NCBI RefSeq assembly: GCF_022496765.1
Contig: NZ_VANV01000005.1
Span: 124,001 to 188,000 of the forward strand
From: Acidaminobacter sp. JC074
GTDB taxonomy: Bacteria; Bacillota; Clostridia; Peptostreptococcales; Acidaminobacteraceae
Length of the DNA: 64,000 bases
Reading direction: 5' to 3'
The position numbers and the translations under genes were made by a program. The notes beneath the pieces are model-generated. The model searched no databases and had not been told where the DNA came from. It was given only the letters and a program-made list of their open reading frames with translations. Each line of letters starts with the position of its first letter. Positions within the stretch are counted from its first letter, which is position 1. Of the stretch, positions 30,782 through 39,994 are shown one piece after another.

Positions 30782-30939
30782 TTGTAATCCTCCCTTATAA
30801 TTATTATATTTAGTTTATCTAAGAAAGTTTAAATAATCAATCAAACTGCAAAATTTTGCGAATTTTTGTTCAATTTACTCATTTCTCTGTATTTTTATGC
30901 GTATAAGTGTTTTTTTGTCCCACTTTCTAACTCAAAATG

Positions 30940-30968
30940 TTGACATCATGAGAAAATAGGATTAAATT
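30940..30968 (+). promoter_or_regulatory. Probable promoter of the phosphohexomutase gene
   Basis: TTGACA (30940-30945), a 17-bp spacer and TAAATT (30963-30968) lie about 35 bp before the ATG at 31002. Confidence 0.55.
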
Positions 30969-31001
30969 AGTAGAGACAAGAAAAATTAGCTGGGAGGCTT
31001 T

Positions 31002-32498
31002 ATGAATTTACAATTTTTAAATCTTCAAAACGGTTCAGATATAAGGGGTATTGCTATGGAAGGTATCCCGTCGGAGAAAGTGAACTTAACAAATGACCAT
31101 GTCAAATGGATTGCTTTGGCATTTGGTATGTATCTAAGTAAAAAATCAGGTTTAAATACAGAAGAAATTTCTATTTCAGTAGGGACAGATTCTAGACTGA
31201 CAGGACCCGATTTGCAAGAAGCGATTGTCAATAGCTTATCAAGTCTAGGCATCACTACATATACTTGTGGCATCGCATCAACACCATCCATGTTTATGTC
31301 TACTAAGTTTAGAAAACATAATTGCGACGGTGCAATCATGATTACTGCAAGTCATTTACCTTTTAATAGAAACGGTATGAAATTCTTTACTCGAGGTGGC
31401 GGTTTAGACAAGGCTGACATCACAGAACTCTTAACAAAAGCTGAAGAACTCTATCAAGCTAATTTCTCATCTACTAAATCAGGTACTATTATCGATTACA
31501 AGCTTATTGATGTATATGCTGATTATCTCGTACATAAAATAAGAAAAGAAACCAGTGACATCAGACCACTTGAAGGTTTAAAGATCATTGTTGATGCCGG
31601 TAACGGTGCTGGTGGATTTTTCTCTAATAAAGTATTAAAACCACTTGGAGCAAAGACTAAAGGCAGTCAGTTTTTAGATCCAGATGGTAATTTCCCTAAT
31701 CACATTCCTAATCCAGAGGATCCAGAAGCTATGGCTTCAATACAAGCGGCTACCATAGAACACGATGCAGATTTAGGTATCATTTTCGATACTGACGTAG
31801 ACCGTGCAGCTATTGTTGACCGCGGCGGTAAAATCATCAATAGAAATAACTTAATAGGTTTAATGAGTGCCATTGTTTTAGAAGATTATCCTAGAACAAC
31901 CATTGTTACCGATTCAGTAACATCAGATGGCTTAACAGATTTTATTGAGTCTCTTGGTGGTGTACATCATAGATTTAAACGTGGCTACAAGAACGTTATC
32001 AATGAATCTAAAAGACTCAATCAAGAAGGTACTGAAAGTGTTCTTGCCATTGAGACATCAGGTCATGGTGCTTTAAAAGAAAACTTCTTCTTAGATGATG
32101 GTGCCTATACAATCACAAAAATAATCATTAAAATGGCTAAGATGAAAACTGAAGGTAAACAAATCTCTTCATTAATTGAAAGTTTAGTTGAACCTGTTGA
32201 ATCTAAAGAACATAGAATTAAGATCCAAACAGAAGATTTTAAAACTTATGGTGACAAGGTTATCGAGGACTTAAAAGCTCATGTAGAAAGTCTTGATGGT
32301 TACAGTATTGCCAAGGTAAATTATGAAGGCGTTCGAGTGAACTCAGAAGAAGCCAATGGTTGGTTTTTATTAAGATTATCACTCCATGATCCAATCTTAC
32401 CACTCAATATTGAATCCAACAAAGATGGTGGCGTAGAAAAGATGGAGACAGAAATCAGAAACTTCTTATCTAACTATAAAGAGTTAAGCACCTTTTAA
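31002..32498 (+). CDS. Phosphomannomutase/phosphoglucomutase family enzyme
   Basis: This 498-residue alpha-D-phosphohexomutase moves phosphate between C1 and C6 of a hexose. It feeds cell-wall sugar synthesis or glycogen turnover. The phosphoserine loop is TASHLPFNRNGMKFF with S117. The metal site is DTDVDRAAIVD (about residue 265). The sugar-binding loop ETSGHGA and the C-terminal phosphate-binding domain follow. It is somewhat longer than bacterial ManB enzymes of about 450-460 residues. GGGAGG precedes the ATG. It stands alone and ends at a shared terminator. Substrate choice between glucose and mannose cannot be read with certainty. Confidence 0.9.
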   Translation: MNLQFLNLQNGSDIRGIAMEGIPSEKVNLTNDHVKWIALAFGMYLSKKSGLNTEEISISVGTDSRLTGPDLQEAIVNSLSSLGITTYTCGIASTPSMFMSTKFRKHNCDGAIMITASHLPFNRNGMKFFTRGGGLDKADITELLTKAEELYQANFSSTKSGTIIDYKLIDVYADYLVHKIRKETSDIRPLEGLKIIVDAGNGAGGFFSNKVLKPLGAKTKGSQFLDPDGNFPNHIPNPEDPEAMASIQAATIEHDADLGIIFDTDVDRAAIVDRGGKIINRNNLIGLMSAIVLEDYPRTTIVTDSVTSDGLTDFIESLGGVHHRFKRGYKNVINESKRLNQEGTESVLAIETSGHGALKENFFLDDGAYTITKIIIKMAKMKTEGKQISSLIESLVEPVESKEHRIKIQTEDFKTYGDKVIEDLKAHVESLDGYSIAKVNYEGVRVNSEEANGWFLLRLSLHDPILPLNIESNKDGGVEKMETEIRNFLSNYKELSTF

Positions 32499-32542
32499 TT
32501 AGACTCTAAGCATCGATTTAGAAAACATTTATTACAAAAGAA

Positions 32543-32574
32543 AGTCCCAGTAGTGATACTGGGACTATTTTTAT
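32543..32574. terminator. Terminator shared by convergent genes
   Basis: AGTCCCAGTA/TACTGGGACT with loop GTGA is followed by ATTTTTAT on the plus strand. It also closes the leftward ABC operon. Confidence 0.8.
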
Positions 32575-33347
32575 GAGCCTATAGACTTGTAATGCCCTAC
32601 ACCGAAGTTCCAAATAAGGACACATGGAATGATGAATAAAATGCCAAAGACAGGTGTTATGGCGTAAAATACCTGGTCTGTCTTTTCGAACAAGTACAGC
32701 ATAGGATAGTAGTTTATAACCCCAAAAGGAATCACAAATGTAAAGAAGTTTTTTATCCACTTTTGATAAATACCCAGTGGATACTGGGCCATTTCCTTGC
32801 CGCCATCTGCAAATAAGTTGACCACTTCTAATCCTTCAATGGTCCAAAAGCACAGGGTCGCTCCTAGTATGAAAATACCAGAAAAAACAAAGATGCCACT
32901 GATGACCATTAAAATGAGTAAGCCTATTTTCTCTACAGACCAAGTCATATCCAAGTGAACGATAGAAAGAGTCATTACAATAATGGACTGAATCAGTCTT
33001 CCAACCCTTGTAAACTCTATTTTTGAACCTATGACTTGTATAATTGTGGATCTGGGTCTAATCAAAACCCTGTCAAAGGTCCCCTCTCTTACCATGTGCC
33101 TAAACATGTCGAAACCTCTTGCAATCAGTTCACTGATGGAAAAAGACATGTGAATAATTGAGTATATCAAGGCCACTTCGTACAAGGTCCATCCCTGCAA
33201 ATTTTCAAATCGATTAAAAAGTAAAATCATTGATACGAAAATAAGAAATGGCACAAAGAACTGTCCTAGGGTTAAGAGGATAAAAGAAGTTTTATACTCC
33301 AGTTGACTCATAAAATGAATCTTGATGTATTTGAATAGTAATTTCAT
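32571..33347 (-). CDS. ABC-2 type exporter permease B
   Basis: This 258-residue membrane protein has about six hydrophobic helices and resembles the ABC-2 permeases of the PF06182-type family. It begins MKLLFKYIKIHFMSQLEYKTSF, as these do, and has the MVREGTFDRVLIRPRS segment shared with the paired permease type. It is the third gene of an operon with an ATPase and another permease. It starts immediately after the previous stop codon (TAAATG), with GGAGG inside that gene's end. The substrate is unknown; related systems export drugs or lipids. Confidence 0.85.
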   Translation of the reverse strand: MKLLFKYIKIHFMSQLEYKTSFILLTLGQFFVPFLIFVSMILLFNRFENLQGWTLYEVALIYSIIHMSFSISELIARGFDMFRHMVREGTFDRVLIRPRSTIIQVIGSKIEFTRVGRLIQSIIVMTLSIVHLDMTWSVEKIGLLILMVISGIFVFSGIFILGATLCFWTIEGLEVVNLFADGGKEMAQYPLGIYQKWIKNFFTFVIPFGVINYYPMLYLFEKTDQVFYAITPVFGILFIIPCVLIWNFGVGHYKSIGS

Positions 33348-34148
33348 TTAACCTCCTTGTACCACAACTTTTTTTAGTGCCGACTTCATCCATACCTGAC
33401 CAAGTGATACCAATAAAAAAATCCAAAACAGTTGAAACAAAATACTGACCATGGCCTCACCGTGATCAATATGACCTGCATAAATTCTAAAAGGCAAGTC
33501 TGATGAATACCTAAAAGGTAATAGGTAGGACACGACCTGTAGCCATTTGGGCATCAAGGGAATTGGTATGGTTAAGCCACCGAAAAACTCGCCAAACACT
33601 GCAAAAATCAGAGTTGAACCTAAAGGCGACAAGGTATAAAATACCGATATATAAAGGAACATAGATATGGCTACTAGAAGTATCAAACCTAGTATCAAGG
33701 TTACTAGAAACAAGATGAATGTCATAAAATCACTTGGGACTACAAGATTATAGGGATAAGGTAGGAAAAATGCCACTACTAAGATTGGTAAAAATCTGAG
33801 CATAGCACCAGAAATCCTCTGACCTATCAATCTAGCATACCAGTGATTGTATAGGTTGGTCGGTCTACAAAGTTCATAGGCTATGTTACCTGAAGTAATC
33901 ATATTAAAGATTTCTCCGTCTCTATACCATAACATGATAAAGAGTAAGAAACTTTGATTGAGCCAAACCGTCTGTACCAGTTGGTGCAAAGTAATATCGG
34001 CTTTTATGCCTGAGTCATAAAAGGCCTTAAAGACCATAATGAAAATGAAACCAAAGAAAAACTGTGTACTCATGCCTGCAAGAGCTGCAATACGGTATTG
34101 TAAGCCCTTCATAAGAGACATTTTAAAGAAACTCACATACTGCTTCAT
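33348..34148 (-). CDS. ABC-2 type exporter permease A
   Basis: This 266-residue membrane protein has about six helices, distantly similar to the next permease. It opens with MKQYVSFFKMSLMKGLQYRIAA and carries the NMITSGNIAYELCRPTNLY segment that corresponds to the REGTFDRVLIRP region of the partner. The two probably form a heterodimeric pore. It overlaps the ATPase gene by four bases (ATGA), showing close coupling. No substrate clue is visible. Confidence 0.85.
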   Translation of the reverse strand: MKQYVSFFKMSLMKGLQYRIAALAGMSTQFFFGFIFIMVFKAFYDSGIKADITLHQLVQTVWLNQSFLLFIMLWYRDGEIFNMITSGNIAYELCRPTNLYNHWYARLIGQRISGAMLRFLPILVVAFFLPYPYNLVVPSDFMTFILFLVTLILGLILLVAISMFLYISVFYTLSPLGSTLIFAVFGEFFGGLTIPIPLMPKWLQVVSYLLPFRYSSDLPFRIYAGHIDHGEAMVSILFQLFWIFLLVSLGQVWMKSALKKVVVQGG

Positions 34149-35122
34149 ATCTCAAACTCCTTATAAAGATCTACAATAACCTCATCAATTGCCCTATCTT
34201 CAATGGTTAAGTCAACAATATCAAGTTTTGTATTCAGCTGACTGATAATCTCAGAAACATTTCTTTTAGATAAATCAATCTTAAGTTTCAACCTATTATG
34301 GGTCATCTCAAGAAGTTCTGTACCTTCTAATTGAATCTGACCATCATAATCATGGTAATCTGCTATTAAAATTTTATGGGTAACATATTTGTCTTTGAGT
34401 TGCTTAAGGGTGCCGTCTAATAAGAGTCTACCTTTCCCAATAAGGAGAATCCGATCTGCCAATGCTTCTATATCACTCATATCATGAGTGGTTAATATAA
34501 CAGTTGTTTTTCTTTCCTTGTTAATGGTCTTGATAAAGTCCCTTACAGCTATTTTAGAAACCGCATCCAGACCAATGGTTGGTTCATCTAAAAATAGTAT
34601 TTTGGGATTATGTAGAAGTGATGCAGCGATTTCACATCGCATACGCTGACCTAGACTCAGCTGTCTGACAGGTTGGGTTAAGATGTCTTTTATATCTAGG
34701 CTTGATGATAAAAGTTCCAGTGTTTCATTAAACTCATGGTCAGGAATCTTATAGATATCCTTAAGTAAGATATAAGAATCCATTACAGGCACATCCCACC
34801 ATAGTTGAGATCGCTGACCAAATACAACACCAATGTTTTTTACATGTTCTATTCGATTTTTCCATGGAATTTTATCTTGTATCTTACAAGTCCCTTGAGA
34901 TGGGTTTAAGATACCACTCATAATTTTGATGGTAGTTGATTTACCAGCCCCGTTAGGGCCTATATAACCAACAATTTCACCTTCCTTGATTTTGAAATTA
35001 ATATCTGATAGGGCATGTATCACTTCAAAATCAGGTTTAAAAAAGGCCTTTACAGATGAGATAAGACCGCTTTGCCGTTTGGCGACCTTAAATGTCTTAG
35101 ATAAGTTACAAACTTCAATCAT
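34145..35122 (-). CDS. ABC exporter ATP-binding protein
   Basis: This 325-residue ATPase powers the two ABC-2 permeases. Walker A is GPNGAGKS, the signature is LSLGQRMR, Walker B is ILFLDEPT and the switch histidine is in TTHDMSDI. An N-terminal insertion (RQSGLISSVKAFFKPDFE) after the first strand is typical of the NatA/daunorubicin-like group paired with PF06182 permeases. The C-terminal 80 residues form an extra domain. GGAGG precedes the ATG. The gene is divergent from the selenoprotein with 128 bp between. Confidence 0.92.
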   Translation of the reverse strand: MIEVCNLSKTFKVAKRQSGLISSVKAFFKPDFEVIHALSDINFKIKEGEIVGYIGPNGAGKSTTIKIMSGILNPSQGTCKIQDKIPWKNRIEHVKNIGVVFGQRSQLWWDVPVMDSYILLKDIYKIPDHEFNETLELLSSSLDIKDILTQPVRQLSLGQRMRCEIAASLLHNPKILFLDEPTIGLDAVSKIAVRDFIKTINKERKTTVILTTHDMSDIEALADRILLIGKGRLLLDGTLKQLKDKYVTHKILIADYHDYDGQIQLEGTELLEMTHNRLKLKIDLSKRNVSEIISQLNTKLDIVDLTIEDRAIDEVIVDLYKEFEI

Positions 35123-35223
35123 AAAACCTCCTTAATAGAATCGCACGCGAAGAAATTAATTTTATCAGTAAATGAAGTCTGAAACAATGTTAAGAATATT
35201 TAAAAGTATCTATACATAATTCC

Positions 35224-35232
35224 TGTTATAAT
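35224..35232 (+). promoter_or_regulatory. Extended -10 promoter of the selenoprotein gene
   Basis: TGTTATAAT lies 18 bp before the ATG at 35251 and gives a very short leader that begins about at the AGGAGG site (35239-35244). Confidence 0.55.
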
Positions 35233-35250
35233 ATACTAAGGAGGTATAGA

Positions 35251-35883
35251 ATGAAAATTGAAAGTAAATTAGCACAGATGCGTGAAGGTATTAAAAAAGC
35301 ACCTATCGAAATTCAGCAGACTGTAAATCACGCAGCTAAACTATTGAAACAATCTGATTTAGTCAAAAACGCCATTCAGTTAGGCGATACAATTGACAAT
35401 CATATGCTACTCAATACTGAAAATCAGCCTGTTTCTTTAAATGAATTAAAAGGTAAAAAGAATTTATTGATCACATTCTACAGAGGTGGATGGTGACCAT
35501 ATTGCATGTTAGAGCTTGATAGTTATCAAGACTTATTAGAAGATTTTAGAGATAAGGGTTGCGAAATTGTAGCCATTTGCCCTGAAAAACCTGAAATCAT
35601 TCAGAAAATGTTTGAAGAAAAAACATTTGACTTTCATGTTGTCAGTGATAAGGACAATGAATTTGCAAGAAAACTCGGTTTAGTTTATACAATGGAAGAG
35701 AAGTTAAATGAACTTTATAAAGGATGGAATATCAACTTCTCAAGCGATCAAGGCAATGACAAGAACGAGTTGCCGGTTCCTGCTACTATTGTAATAGATG
35801 GAGACAATAAGGTAGTCGATCTATTTGTAGAAACTGATTATACTTACCGCTATGAACCTGAGGATGTCCTCAATAAACTATAA
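35251..35883 (+). CDS. Selenocysteine-containing peroxiredoxin-like protein
   Basis: Reading through one in-frame TGA (35494-35496) gives a single 210-residue thioredoxin-fold protein of the AhpC/TSA peroxiredoxin-like group. The family's usual motif GGWCPYC appears here as GGW-U-PYC, with selenocysteine at residue 82 and C85 in a UxxC redox pair. The frame continues without further stops through AICPEKPEIIQKMFEE, VVSDKDNEFARKLGL and LPVPATIVIDGDNKVVD, all family features. A stem-loop suited to a bacterial SECIS starts 18 bases after the TGA. The protein probably reduces peroxides in the cytoplasm. AGGAGG precedes the ATG. Reading it as a nonsense pseudogene is much less likely, because the stop sits exactly at the catalytic cysteine. 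Confidence 0.9.
35515..35530 (+). promoter_or_regulatory. Candidate bacterial SECIS hairpin
   Basis: CTTGAT (35515-35520) pairs with ATCAAG (35525-35530), with loop AGTT. It lies 18 bases after the UGA, and G is the second loop base, as in bacterial SECIS elements bound by SelB. Confidence 0.65.
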
Positions 35884-35886
35884 GAA

Positions 35887-35910
35887 AATCGCTTGAATCA
35901 TCAAGCGATT
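35887..35910. terminator. Bidirectional terminator
   Basis: AATCGCTTGA/TCAAGCGATT with loop ATCA is followed by ATTTTTTAG. It closes the selenoprotein gene and the convergent cyclase gene. Confidence 0.85.
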
Positions 35911-37339
35911 ATTTTTTAGTCTGATTTCTACCAGATTCCTTAGCCTCATACAATTTTTTATCAGCTTGTTTAATAAGATCAAGCGATGATTCTCCATAAC
36001 ACTGGGCAAGACCAATACTAGCAGTAATGTTTAGAGTTTTTTCAGAAAAGGCTTTGTTCATAATGTCCAGCCGTATTCTCTCCGCTACCTTATATGCAAT
36101 ATCAAGGTTGGTATCACGAAGTATGATCATAAACTCCTCACCGCCATAGCGGCCTACAGAGTCTTCATTACGAATACTGTCAAGAAGTAGCTCACTTACT
36201 TCTATTAAGACTTGGTCACCAATGGGATGTCCATATTCATCATTTATCTTTTTAAAGAAGTCAATATCTAGCATCATGATAGTGACAATCCTGTCTGATA
36301 CAAGGACCTCATCTAAAAGCTCAATGAGAAAAGCATGGTTGTATATCTCCGTTAAACTGTCTAGTCTGACTTTCTTTCTTAAATCCTTTGTCTCCGCCTC
36401 AACAGTTTCTTCTAAAACAACTTGAGCATCTGCACTGATCATATACTTATAGTATGAACTGAATATTAGGCTTAAAACTGCGTAAATCACGATAATACCA
36501 ATAAAGGCAAACATAATTTGATAAATCATCTGAGTTCTTAGTCTAAAGATCTCTGACTTTTCTTGTTTGTAAACAAAGATCATTTCCTCTTCATCAAGTT
36601 CTCTTATTTCAACATAAAAGAAACAATCATCAACGGATGCGATACCATCCTCTTTAGTAGCTTCTCTTAGTAAATCGACATCATACTCTATGTCACTATC
36701 GGTCCCGGAACTCAGTAATGTCAATCCAGCTTCATCAAGTACGCTAAATTCTCCTGTTTTTTGATACCTGTTGCCATTAATAAATCTATCACCAAATTCT
36801 TTGTAACTGACTTTAAGACTGACAACTCCTTTTACAAGCCCCTCCACTCTGATAGGCATCTGCAGATAATATATCTTTCTTTCTCTATCATTTACTGTGT
36901 GATCGCCACGATAATAGGCCTTGGTATCATAATATCTGACATCTTCTAAAATGAAATGGTTTTCTTCATCACTGCGTAAGTACTTATCCTGCTGTTCATA
37001 AGAGATAATTGCAACAGAAAAAATATCCTCAACATCTTGAGCAACGCCTTGCAAATAATCAAAAGCATAATTGGCATTCCATGAATCATCAGGGTTTTTT
37101 GCATAAGTTTGAACCAAGTTATTTCTTGCAACAATATTACCAAACTCAATGTTTCTTTGCAGGCCATTATTGGCGATATTGTAGACAAACTCAGATTGAC
37201 TTCTACCGACATCTATGAAGTTTTTTCTTAACATCTGTCCGTTCATCCTGTATACAGATACTGCAAATACTGACAAAACTGCTAATGTTAAAAAGAATTG
37301 CATTCTGGCAAAATTTCTAATACGTTTACTCTGCAACAT
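35909..37339 (-). CDS. Diguanylate cyclase with extracellular sensor
   Basis: This 476-residue membrane protein makes cyclic di-GMP from GTP. It has an N-terminal membrane helix (about 10-30), an extracellular Cache-like sensor (about 35-240), a second helix (about 260-285) and a C-terminal GGDEF domain. The active-site motif is GGEEF (399-403). An inhibitory-site RxxD (RNED, 390-393) lies five residues before it, so product inhibition is likely. DSLTEIYNHAF marks the start of the cyclase. I took the ATG at 37339, spaced from GAGG, not the earlier GTG. The HD-GYP gene at 2360 may act on the same messenger. Confidence 0.94.
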   Translation of the reverse strand: MLQSKRIRNFARMQFFLTLAVLSVFAVSVYRMNGQMLRKNFIDVGRSQSEFVYNIANNGLQRNIEFGNIVARNNLVQTYAKNPDDSWNANYAFDYLQGVAQDVEDIFSVAIISYEQQDKYLRSDEENHFILEDVRYYDTKAYYRGDHTVNDRERKIYYLQMPIRVEGLVKGVVSLKVSYKEFGDRFINGNRYQKTGEFSVLDEAGLTLLSSGTDSDIEYDVDLLREATKEDGIASVDDCFFYVEIRELDEEEMIFVYKQEKSEIFRLRTQMIYQIMFAFIGIIVIYAVLSLIFSSYYKYMISADAQVVLEETVEAETKDLRKKVRLDSLTEIYNHAFLIELLDEVLVSDRIVTIMMLDIDFFKKINDEYGHPIGDQVLIEVSELLLDSIRNEDSVGRYGGEEFMIILRDTNLDIAYKVAERIRLDIMNKAFSEKTLNITASIGLAQCYGESSLDLIKQADKKLYEAKESGRNQTKK

Positions 37340-37379
37340 AAAAGCCACCTCATTATATATATACCGAGATGGCTGTCAT

Positions 37380-37859
37380 TCAAGCATCATTTTTTTCTTC
37401 TTCTAAAAGCATTTCAGCATAGCGTTTTTCAACACTCGACTTGATCATAAGTTTCATGGCTAAATCAAGCCTATTTGCATCACTTGATTCCACTTGTTTT
37501 TTTAAATCTTCAACACAGGCATTGTACTCATTTCTAAATATGTCATACAAGTCGGATGAATCTTCAAATGACTTAAAAAGCATATCAATTTCCTGGATTT
37601 GTGATGTATTCTTTAATAAATAGATCATCATCAGTTCCATTATTTGATCCTTCTTATACTTCTTTTTTTCAGGACTTTTTATAACTGATGCCTTTACATA
37701 GTTGTTGATCATGGTTTTTGTTAAAGTCTTTTCAGCCTCTAACTTCTTGATTGGATCAAACAAGTCATCTAGATAGCCTGTCACTTGGTCCATATAAAGA
37801 GGAATCTTTGGGATTTCATCTTTATCTATTAATTGATAGTTTAAATACTGGTCTTTCAT
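37380..37859 (-). CDS. DUF1836 protein (MerR-like helix-turn-helix)
   Basis: This 159-residue cytoplasmic protein matches DUF1836, a clostridial family with a MerR-like winged helix near the N-terminus. Seen are IPLYMDQVTGYLDDLF, then LTKTMINNYVKASVI, then PEKKKYKKDQI. The C-terminal half is helical and charged. DUF1836 members are thought to be regulators, but no targets are known. The ATG at 37859 is spaced from GAGG; the earlier GTG is less likely. It sits 40 bp upstream of the diguanylate cyclase start on the same strand, so the two may be co-transcribed. Confidence 0.82.
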   Translation of the reverse strand: MKDQYLNYQLIDKDEIPKIPLYMDQVTGYLDDLFDPIKKLEAEKTLTKTMINNYVKASVIKSPEKKKYKKDQIMELMMIYLLKNTSQIQEIDMLFKSFEDSSDLYDIFRNEYNACVEDLKKQVESSDANRLDLAMKLMIKSSVEKRYAEMLLEEEKNDA

Positions 37860-37920
37860 GTCTGTCACCTCATCTCATTTTAAGATAAAATATGTCTTTT
37901 GTAAAGTAATCAAAACCACC

Positions 37921-37949
37921 TTGACACACAAGCATCTTGGTGATATATT
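37921..37949 (+). promoter_or_regulatory. Strong sigma-A promoter of the hemolysin III gene
   Basis: TTGACA (37921-37926), a 17-bp spacer and TATATT (37944-37949). This also shows that the gene starts at 38000, not at an earlier in-frame codon. Confidence 0.75.
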
Positions 37950-37999
37950 TATTTAAACAAATACATCTAGTTATTAATACTACATTAGGAGGTGTTTAT

Positions 38000-38629
38000 A
38001 TGACATCTATTAGAGAACCTATCAATTCCATCACCCATTTTATAGGTATGGTAACCTACATCATCGCCTTGCCATTTGTTTTAATTAAAAGCACCGGTTG
38101 GCTTCAAATGGTTGCAATGACTATATTTCTTATGGGGCTAATCGGTCTTTATGGCACCAGTTCCATATACCATGCACTACAGAAAGCACCAGAAACATTA
38201 AAGAAATGGCGTAAGGCTGATCATATTATGATTTACATATTGATAGCAGCAACCTATACCCCAATTTGTCTAATAGCCTTAAAGGGACTTGTAGGTTATA
38301 TCTTATTAGCAGTCATTTGGACATTGTCTATAGCAGGAATTGTCTTTAAAATTTTATGGTTAAATATGCCAAGAAAAATCTACACGGCCCTATATGTGAT
38401 TTTAGGCTGGGCTGCCATCTTTGCCATTTATCCACTTTACCAGGCTGTCGGTCCTGTAGGTATCAGCCTTCTTGTAGCTGGTGGTGTATCCTACACGGTT
38501 GGTGCTGTCTTTTATGCTAAAAAATCCAAGTTCCATCTAGGACCTTTTGGATTTCATGAGATTTTTCATTTATTTATTCTACTAGGAAGTGCCCTTCACT
38601 TCTTAATGGTCTACTATTTTGTTTTATAA
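38000..38629 (+). CDS. Hemolysin III (TrhA/YqfA) family membrane protein
   Basis: This 209-residue protein has seven hydrophobic helices of the hemolysin III/PAQR family. Conserved features are EPINSITHFIGM near the start, SSIYHAL, KADHIMIY and the C-terminal HEIFHLFILLGSALHF. The histidines and aspartate form a metal site in related PAQR proteins. In bacteria these proteins are linked to membrane lipid homeostasis; hemolytic activity is doubtful. AGGAGG precedes the ATG by eight bases. Confidence 0.92.
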   Translation: MTSIREPINSITHFIGMVTYIIALPFVLIKSTGWLQMVAMTIFLMGLIGLYGTSSIYHALQKAPETLKKWRKADHIMIYILIAATYTPICLIALKGLVGYILLAVIWTLSIAGIVFKILWLNMPRKIYTALYVILGWAAIFAIYPLYQAVGPVGISLLVAGGVSYTVGAVFYAKKSKFHLGPFGFHEIFHLFILLGSALHFLMVYYFVL

Positions 38630-38686
38630 ACAAGAATACCTAGCTTACATGACCTCTATACATTATAGTAGGATTGGAGGAATAAT

Positions 38687-39187
38687 ATGAAACTGATAAA
38701 TGTAGATCCAGATAGATACAAAGAGTACCACCAGGCAGTAACTGAAGCTTCTGAATCATGTTACAAGTACACAGGTGGCCAAATGAATATATCCTTAGAT
38801 CAGGCAAAAGCTTATCTTGAAAGAATTGCAGGAAGCGACTCAAGAAGGGATTATTTCATGATTGATAACGATAAGATCATCGGTGAAGTTGTGCTTAATG
38901 AGATGGATGGTCATGCCTGCAATATAAGAATTGCCATCTTTAATGAAAAGGACCAAAACAAAGGTTATGGCAGACTTGCCATGAAAGAAGCTTTGAGAGT
39001 GGGTTTTGAAGAGTTAAAGCTCCATAGAATTGAACTTTCAGTATATGATTTCAACAAAAGAGGTATTCATGTCTACAAATCGCTAGGTTTTGTTGAGGAA
39101 GGTGTTTTAAGAGATGCCTATAAAGACGAAAATGGCTACCATGATGAAATCATCATGAGCATATTAGAAACAGAATTTAAGGGATAG
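38687..39187 (+). CDS. GNAT-family N-acetyltransferase (RimJ/RimL-like)
   Basis: A 166-residue acetyl-CoA-dependent transferase. The acetyl-CoA loop is in KDQNKGYGRLAMKEAL (about residues 90-105), followed by HRIELSVYDFNKRGIHVYKSLGFVEEGVLRDAY, the usual C-terminal half of RimJ/RimL proteins. GGAGG precedes the ATG. Such enzymes acetylate protein N-termini or small molecules; the substrate is unknown. It is convergent with trmB and shares a hairpin terminator with it. Confidence 0.9.
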   Translation: MKLINVDPDRYKEYHQAVTEASESCYKYTGGQMNISLDQAKAYLERIAGSDSRRDYFMIDNDKIIGEVVLNEMDGHACNIRIAIFNEKDQNKGYGRLAMKEALRVGFEELKLHRIELSVYDFNKRGIHVYKSLGFVEEGVLRDAYKDENGYHDEIIMSILETEFKG

Positions 39188-39201
39188 CTCAGCTATCCCT
39201 T
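39179..39201. terminator. Bidirectional terminator between convergent genes
   Basis: AAGGGATAGC/GCTATCCCTT with loop TCA lies across the acetyltransferase stop codon and the trmB stop codon. Confidence 0.75.
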
Positions 39202-39834
39202 ATATCTTGCAATCAATTTGTTGATGTTTTTACCTCTAGATGAGAACTTCTCCTCGTACTCTGTCATAACGTTACCCACTACAAACTCACTATTGTGCAA
39301 GTCTGTTGTAACTACTAGAAGCTCCCAACCATTTTCTTTAAACTCTTCTACAGAAAAAGCAAATAAATCATCATTATCTGTTTTAAAGTGAATTTCTCCA
39401 CCTGTTTTCAAGATTTCCTTATACTTCTCTAAAAAACCTCTATGGGTAAGACGTCTCTTTGCATGACGGTCTTTCGGCCATGGATCAGAGAAATTTAAAT
39501 AGATTCTATCAACTGAATGATCAGGAAATATCTCTTTTAAGTTGGTAACATCAGCACATACAATAAAAAAGTTATCGTGTGATTCTTCTTCCAACTTGAC
39601 AATGCTCTTAAATACCACCTTTGCATTTCTTTCGAAAGCAAGTAAATTGGCCTCAGGTGTCTGCTTAGCTAAGTTGATAATAAAACTACCTTTTCCTGCA
39701 CCAAACTCCACATACAAAGGCTGCTCTTTATTAAAGAGTGATTGCCACGAATCTTTATACTGTTCTGGTTTTGATAACAAACGCGGATGATCTTCAATCA
39801 ACTGATGGGCGTTTTCGACATATCTTAATCTCAT
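39193..39834 (-). CDS. trmB: tRNA (guanine-N7)-methyltransferase
   Basis: This 213-residue SAM-dependent enzyme methylates G46 in tRNA variable loops. It starts MRLRYVENAHQLIEDHP, which is diagnostic. The SAM motif is VEFGAGKGSFI, and the family motif is LNFSDPWPKDRHAKRRL (about residues 112-128). The C-terminal FKTDNDDLFAFS follows. The length is standard. AGAGG precedes the ATG. It stands alone. Confidence 0.95.
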   Translation of the reverse strand: MRLRYVENAHQLIEDHPRLLSKPEQYKDSWQSLFNKEQPLYVEFGAGKGSFIINLAKQTPEANLLAFERNAKVVFKSIVKLEEESHDNFFIVCADVTNLKEIFPDHSVDRIYLNFSDPWPKDRHAKRRLTHRGFLEKYKEILKTGGEIHFKTDNDDLFAFSVEEFKENGWELLVVTTDLHNSEFVVGNVMTEYEEKFSSRGKNINKLIARYKG

Positions 39835-39913
39835 AAAACCTCTTTTCTATACAGAACTATTCTAATGATTGAAAAGGAAAAAATCAAGTAAAAGTTAACA
39901 TCAAAAAAGAAAA

Positions 39914-39937
39914 TAAGGACTTCCGTAGAAATCCTTA
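39914..39937 (-). terminator. Terminator downstream of the two tiny basic genes
   Basis: Leftward transcription would read TAAGGA...TCCTTA followed by TTTTCTTTTTT. It sits 58 bp after the last tiny gene. Confidence 0.6.
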
Positions 39938-39994
39938 GTCTATATTATTAAACAACACCTTAACTTTTGGGGGGGAAAAGGAGTTATGCTCAAA

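Noticed and set aside
35251..35496. Reading the peroxiredoxin as an 81-codon gene followed by a separate 125-codon gene, or as a pseudogene
   Set aside because: The stop is TGA exactly at the catalytic cysteine, the frame continues with all family motifs, and a SECIS-like hairpin follows. One selenoprotein is the simpler reading.
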